Source: Gammaproteobacteria bacterium
GTDB lineage: Bacteria > Pseudomonadota > Gammaproteobacteria > Steroidobacterales > Steroidobacteraceae
Assembly: GCA_027459765.1 (NCBI GenBank)
Contig: DAIDHD010000083.1
Location: 62,001 to 126,000 of the forward strand
Direction of reading: 5' to 3'
DNA length: 64,000 bases
Under the pieces are notes generated by a model that was not told where the DNA came from, did no database searches, and saw nothing but the letters and a program-made list of their open reading frames with translations. Shown in pieces: positions 57,075 to 64,000 of this stretch. Position 1 is the stretch's first letter; the number at the start of each line of letters is the position of its first letter. The translations under genes and the position numbers were made by a program.

Positions 57075-60000
57075 CGACGCCCGCCACCGAGCACGGCGCG
57101 CACCTCGGCATCGCCGGGCGCACCGCGCGCGCATTCCAGGATTCGCGTCTGACCCCGCTGCTGGCGCTGGTCGCGCTGCTGCTCGGCGTGTTCGCGGTGC
57201 TGGTGACGCCGCGCGAGGAGGAGCCGCAGATCAACGTCACCATGGCCAACGTGCTCATCCCGTTCCCCGGGGCGTCGGTGCGCGACGTCGAGCAGATGGT
57301 CGCCGGTCCCGCGGAGCAGGTTCTCGGGCAGATGGCGGGACTCGAACACGTCGCCTCGGTGTCACGGCCTGGAATGGCCGTGCTCACGGTGCAGTTCAAG
57401 GTCGGTGTGCCGCGTACCGAGGCGCTGGTGCGCCTGCACGACACCCTGGTCGACAACCGCGACTGGCTCCCGCCGGGCCTCGGCGCGGGTGAGCCCGTCG
57501 TCAAGCCGAAGGGCATCGACGACGTGCCCACCCTCGCCGTGACGCTCTACGATCGCCGCGCCGATGGCAGCGGATACTCGCTGGAACGCGTGGCGCACGC
57601 GATGGAGGCGGAACTCAAGCGCGTCCCCGGCACGCGCGAGGTGACGACGATCGGCGGGCCCGGTCGCGCCATCAACGTCGACCTGGACGCGGCGGCCCTG
57701 CGTGCCTCCGGCGTGACCGTGCAGGAACTCGCGCTCGCGATTCGCTCGGCCAATGCCGGCATGCCCGTCGGCGAGCTCGTCAGCGGCAACGAAAGCGTGC
57801 GGCTCGACGCCGGCGAGTGGTTCCGGGACGCGGCGGATCTCGGCACGCTGGTAGTCGCCGTCCGCGACGGTCGTCCGGTGTACCTGCGCGACCTCGCGAG
57901 GATCAGCGACGGGCCGCCGCAGCCCCAGCGCTATGTCTGGTACGGCACCGCGGGCAAGGACGCAGGCGAGTTCCCGGCCGTCACGGTCGCCGTGACCAAG
58001 AAGCCCGGCGAGAACGCGGTCGAGGTCGCGGCGCGTCTGCGCGAACGCATCGCCAACCTCGAAGAGACCGTGATACCGCAGGGCGTGGGCGTCGCCATCA
58101 GCCGCGACTACGGCGCCACCGCCAACGAAAAGGCGCTGAAGCTCATCGAGAAGCTGCTGTTCGCAACCAGCACCGTCGTGGCACTCGTGTTCTTCACGAT
58201 GGGCAGGCGCGAAGCGCTGATCGTCGGCGTCGCGGTGGCGCTGACGTTGACGGTCACGCTGTTCGCCTCCTGGGCCTGGGGATTCACCCTCAATCGCGTC
58301 AGCCTATTCGCGCTCATATTTTCGATCGGCATCCTGGTCGACGACGCCATCGTCGTGGTGGAGAACGTCCACCGACATCGGCAACTCGAGCCAACCGTGC
58401 CGCTCGCGGCGCTGATCCCGCGGGCCGTGGACGAGGTCGGTGGCCCGACCATTCTCGCGACCTTCACGGTGATCGCGGCGCTGCTGCCGATGGCGTTCGT
58501 CACCGGGCTCATGGGGCCGTACATGGGGCCGATTCCCATCAACGCCTCGATGGGCATGATGATCTCGCTGGCGGTCGCTTTCGTGTTGACCCCGTGGCTG
58601 GCGCTGCGGCTGTTCGCCCGCGCCGGCGGCGCACACGGCGCCGCGCACGGCGGTGGCGGAGCGGCGGCGCGCCTGATGCCGTGGGTGCGGCGGATCTTCG
58701 GCAGGTTCCTCGATCCGCGCGACGGTCGGCGCAACCGGCGCCTGCTCTGGGCCGGCATCGGCGCCCTCATCCTGGCGTCGCTCGCGCTGCCGGCGCTGCG
58801 GCTGGTGGTTCTCAAGATGCTGCCGTTCGACAACAAGTCGGAGTTCCAGGTGGTCGTGGACATGCCTGCCGGGACGCCGCTCGAGCGCACCGCCGCGGCG
58901 TTGCACGCGCTCGGCGCGGTGCTCGCCACGGTACCCGAGGTGCGCGACTACCAGGCGTACGCGGGCACCGCGTCGCCCATCAATTTCAACGGCCTGGTGC
59001 GCCAGTACTATCTGCGCGCCGCTCCGGAGCTCGGCGACATCCAGGTCAACCTCGTCGACAAGAGCCACCGCCACGACCAGAGCCACGCCATCGCCACTCG
59101 CGTCAGGCCGCTGCTGGCGCCGGTGGCGGCGCGTTATGGCGCCGTCGTCAAGGTGGTCGAAGTGCCTCCGGGGCCGCCGGTGCTCGCGCCGATCGTCGCG
59201 GAGGTGTACGGCCCGGACGCCGCGGGACGGGCGCAACTGGCGCGCGAGTTGCGCGGCATCTTTGCGGGCACCGCCGGGGTGGTCGACGTCGACTCGAGCC
59301 TGATCGCAGCGGCGCCCCGCCAGGTTCTCACTGTCGACCGCGCACAGGCGGCGCGGCTGGGTGTGTCCCTCGGCGACGTCGTGGCGACGCTGCGCGCCGG
59401 CCTGGCGGGCACGGACGCGGGGTTCCTGCACGACGGCAGCAAGTATCCGGTGCCGCTGCGGTTGCGGCTGCCGGCGAATACCCAGGGATCGCTGGCGGCG
59501 GTCTCCGCCCTGCGCGTGCGCGCGGGCAACGGCGACGAGGTGCCGCTCGGTTCGCTGCTGCGGATCGAGGACGGCTCGGTGGAGCAGCCGGCCTATCACA
59601 AGGACCTGCTGCCGGTGACCTACGTCGTCGGTGACATGGCAGGCCACATCGACAGCCCTCTGTACGGCATGTTCGCCATGCGTGCGCGGCTCGGTGCGCT
59701 CACCGCCGCCGACGGTGGACCGGTCGCCGAATACTTCATCCACCAGCCGAGCGATCCGTATCGCGGCTACGCCGTGAAGTGGGACGGCGAGTGGCAGGTC
59801 ACCTACGAGACCTTTCGCGACATGGGCGCCGCCTACGCCGTCGGCCTGATCCTGATCTACCTGCTGGTGGTGGCGCAGTTCGGCTCCTACGGCCTGCCGT
59901 TGATCATCATGGCGCCGATACCCCTCACGCTGATCGGCGTGATGCCCGGCCACGCACTGCTCGGCGCGCCGTTCACGGCGACGTCGATGATCGGCATGAT

Positions 60001-60322
60001 CGCGCTCGCCGGCATCATCGTGCGCAATTCGATACTGCTGGTCGACTTCATCCGCCTGCAGACCGGCGCGGGCGTGCCCTTGGCCGACGCCGTGATGGCC
60101 TCCGTGGCGACGCGCGCCCAGCCCATCGCGCTCACTGCGCTCGCCGCCATGCTCGGTGCGCTGTTCATCCTCGACGATCCGATCTTCAACGGGCTCGCGA
60201 TCTCGCTGATCTTCGGGATCCTGGTCTCGACGGTTCTCACTCTGGTAGTGATCCCGCTGTTGTATTTCGCAGTTCACGGGCGTTCGGTTGCGCCCCCGAA
60301 AAATCAAGGAGATGCATCATGA
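57071..60322 (+). CDS. RND efflux permease
   Basis: This 1083-aa transporter has N-terminal TM1, large periplasmic loops and TM4 with FSIGILVDDAIVVVENVHRH, the two Asp of proton-coupled HAE-type pumps rather than the HME pattern. A His/Gly-rich insertion (GGAHGAAHGGGGAAA) follows the sixth helix. Substrates are unknown. Its position next to sulfide and copper genes leaves metals, sulfur compounds or organics open. Confidence 0.92.
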   Translation: MTTPATEHGAHLGIAGRTARAFQDSRLTPLLALVALLLGVFAVLVTPREEEPQINVTMANVLIPFPGASVRDVEQMVAGPAEQVLGQMAGLEHVASVSRPGMAVLTVQFKVGVPRTEALVRLHDTLVDNRDWLPPGLGAGEPVVKPKGIDDVPTLAVTLYDRRADGSGYSLERVAHAMEAELKRVPGTREVTTIGGPGRAINVDLDAAALRASGVTVQELALAIRSANAGMPVGELVSGNESVRLDAGEWFRDAADLGTLVVAVRDGRPVYLRDLARISDGPPQPQRYVWYGTAGKDAGEFPAVTVAVTKKPGENAVEVAARLRERIANLEETVIPQGVGVAISRDYGATANEKALKLIEKLLFATSTVVALVFFTMGRREALIVGVAVALTLTVTLFASWAWGFTLNRVSLFALIFSIGILVDDAIVVVENVHRHRQLEPTVPLAALIPRAVDEVGGPTILATFTVIAALLPMAFVTGLMGPYMGPIPINASMGMMISLAVAFVLTPWLALRLFARAGGAHGAAHGGGGAAARLMPWVRRIFGRFLDPRDGRRNRRLLWAGIGALILASLALPALRLVVLKMLPFDNKSEFQVVVDMPAGTPLERTAAALHALGAVLATVPEVRDYQAYAGTASPINFNGLVRQYYLRAAPELGDIQVNLVDKSHRHDQSHAIATRVRPLLAPVAARYGAVVKVVEVPPGPPVLAPIVAEVYGPDAAGRAQLARELRGIFAGTAGVVDVDSSLIAAAPRQVLTVDRAQAARLGVSLGDVVATLRAGLAGTDAGFLHDGSKYPVPLRLRLPANTQGSLAAVSALRVRAGNGDEVPLGSLLRIEDGSVEQPAYHKDLLPVTYVVGDMAGHIDSPLYGMFAMRARLGALTAADGGPVAEYFIHQPSDPYRGYAVKWDGEWQVTYETFRDMGAAYAVGLILIYLLVVAQFGSYGLPLIIMAPIPLTLIGVMPGHALLGAPFTATSMIGMIALAGIIVRNSILLVDFIRLQTGAGVPLADAVMASVATRAQPIALTALAAMLGALFILDDPIFNGLAISLIFGILVSTVLTLVVIPLLYFAVHGRSVAPPKNQGDAS

Positions 60323-60528
60323 CTTCCTGGCAAATGACTCGTGTGGTGGCGGGTGCGTTCGTGTTGCTGTCGCTCGCGCTGGGCGTCCAGGGAAGTCCGC
60401 TCTACGTGAGCGGCTACTGGCTCTGGTTCACCGCCTTCGTGGGCGTGAACCTGCTGCAGAGCGGTCTCACTCGCTGGTGCCTGATGGAGCGGATCCTGCG
60501 GGCGTTCGGTTTGCGTGAGGGGACTTGA
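60319..60528 (+). CDS. DUF2892 (YgaP-type) small membrane protein
   Basis: This 69-aa protein has two helices (VVAGAFVLLSLALGVQG; YWLWFTAFVGVNLLQSGLT) and the DUF2892 ending RWCLMERILRAFGLRE. YgaP-like transmembrane domains occur with rhodaneses and sulfide oxidation genes. It overlaps the permease stop by 4 bp and follows a GGAG-like site. Confidence 0.85.
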   Translation: MTSWQMTRVVAGAFVLLSLALGVQGSPLYVSGYWLWFTAFVGVNLLQSGLTRWCLMERILRAFGLREGT

Positions 60529-60547
60529 GTCGGCGGAGCCATCCAAC

Positions 60548-63339
<2,792 letters not shown>

Positions 63340-63345
63340 CTGAAA

Positions 63346-63753
63346 TCATAGCCAGAGCAGCGCACCCTCGGGCCGCTTGGTGAGGGCCACGGAGACGATG
63401 TAGCCGAAGGTCAGCAGCGCGAGCGCCCACGCCGCCGCGCGCAAGGCTTTCGGGCGCGGGGCGCGCCCGGGTGCGGTTCGCCGCAGCGCGACCGAACCCA
63501 GGCCTATGTAGACCAGCAGACCGAGGATCTTGGCGCTCACCCAAGGAGACCGCCATGGCGGCAGACGCAGAATCCAGAGCATGCCGAGCGCCGATGCCAG
63601 CAGCAAGGTGTCCACGACGTGCGGCAGGGTGCGTGCGAGCCGATGTCGGATCCAGCGGGCGTCGATGAGATTGCCGATGCCGCGGGCAATGAAGCCGGTG
63701 AGCGACACCGTCACCATGGTGACGTGCAAGGCGCGAAGGGTGGTGTAGTTCAA
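63346..63753 (-). CDS. SirB2-like membrane protein
   Basis: This protein of about 135 aa has four helices and SirB2 features (LRALHVTMVTVSLTGFIARG, PHVVDTLLLASALGMLW, WVSAKILGLLVYIGLGSVAL). The TTG at 63753, preceded by GGGGGAA at good spacing, is the best start; the 209-aa ORF adds an unlikely N-terminus. Function is unknown. It is convergent with the SQR-like gene. Confidence 0.8.
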   Translation of the reverse strand: MNYTTLRALHVTMVTVSLTGFIARGIGNLIDARWIRHRLARTLPHVVDTLLLASALGMLWILRLPPWRSPWVSAKILGLLVYIGLGSVALRRTAPGRAPRPKALRAAAWALALLTFGYIVSVALTKRPEGALLWL

Positions 63754-63850
63754 GAGCGGTGTTCCCCCGAGATGGCGCACGCCGTGCAACCCTGCGTGCG
63801 CGGTGAGATACTCGCACGAGGCCAGCCCGAGCCGCGAGAGGCATCGAGTC

Positions 63851-64000
63851 ATGAGCGATCCCACCGATCCGGATGACGCCGCCGGCGGCAGCGCGCCCTG
63901 CATGTTGCACGACATCGGACCCGACGGCGCTCCGATGGACCGCCAGCAGGCGACCGATGTCGCCCGCTGGCGCAAGGCCGAACGGGAGCGTCTCCTCGCG
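63851..64000 (+). CDS. N-terminal part of a gene cut by the window edge (possibly 5-formyltetrahydrofolate cyclo-ligase)
   Basis: Fifty codons are open from ATG 63851 to the edge. The sequence ends DVARWRKAERERLLA, resembling the start of 5-formyltetrahydrofolate cyclo-ligases (WRKAERERL). It is too short to be sure. It is divergent from the SirB2-like gene and overlaps the long ORF-track frame on the minus strand, supporting the shorter SirB2 start. Confidence 0.4.
   Translation, partial: MSDPTDPDDAAGGSAPCMLHDIGPDGAPMDRQQATDVARWRKAERERLLA

Noticed and set aside
58304-60307. 667-aa minus-strand ORF opposite the RND permease
   Set aside because: It is a shadow frame of extreme Arg/His/Gln composition, antisense to a conserved transporter.

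Overview
The window is a high-GC, densely packed proteobacterial segment dominated by metal and metalloid resistance. The ACR3-type ars operon, CnrYXH-like sigma switches, HME-RND pumps, MerR-controlled P-type ATPases, mer genes, NnrS and a SirB2-like protein together suggest a gamma- or betaproteobacterium from a metal-rich habitat. The sequence alone does not settle the genus.

Layout. (1) 1-6715 is the right end of an island whose left end lies outside the window. It holds a small periplasmic protein gene, a cnrYXH-like anti-sigma/sensor/ECF sigma operon, and a divergent operon tolC-multicopper oxidase-copC-copD-148-aa protein. (2) 6716-45175 is a second island of about 38 kb. It has a tyrosine integrase at its left end, then a broken CBU_0592-type gene, an eight-gene ars operon, DUF302, a Met-rich cytochrome c gene split by an IS5-family element, and cadA plus czcCBA with a divergent merR. 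These are followed by a Cu(I)/Ag ATPase with its own merR, a five-gene Met-rich/YHS/DUF5676/DUF2933/methyltransferase operon, a second full copy of the cnrYXH-copper locus, a cusCBA-type operon and merR-merTP-GDCCVxC. (3) 45176-48245 is a mini-island of about 3 kb with a related integrase, a Phd/RelE-type toxin-antitoxin pair and a DUF6933 protein. (4) From 48246 to the right edge the sequence looks like host backbone with even higher GC. It holds an RRM RNA-binding protein, NnrS/DUF3079, a DsrE-like Tat protein followed by a third, diverged copper operon without cnrYXH, an ArsR-controlled RND tripartite pump with a DUF2892 protein, a sulfide:quinone oxidoreductase-like flavoprotein, a SirB2-like protein and a partial gene.

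Three imperfect direct repeats of about 120 bp (6599-6715, 45056-45175, 48121-48245) each end in the 3' end of a serine-type tRNA gene (TTCGAATCCCTC-YCTCTCCGCCA). They mark the junctions of tandemly stacked islands of one integrase family.

The most unusual system is the duplicated locus 89-6483 / 30817-37218. A CnrYXH-type trans-envelope sigma switch, known from nickel/cobalt efflux control, is placed next to a periplasmic copper-handling operon that has a lipoprotein TolC homologue but no RND pump. Both copies share a palindrome-rich divergent promoter region and two conserved proteins of unknown function (115 aa and 148 aa). The remaining modules cover export of As(III), Cd/Zn/Pb, Cu/Ag and uptake/handling of Hg, mostly under local MerR or ArsR regulators with visible operators.
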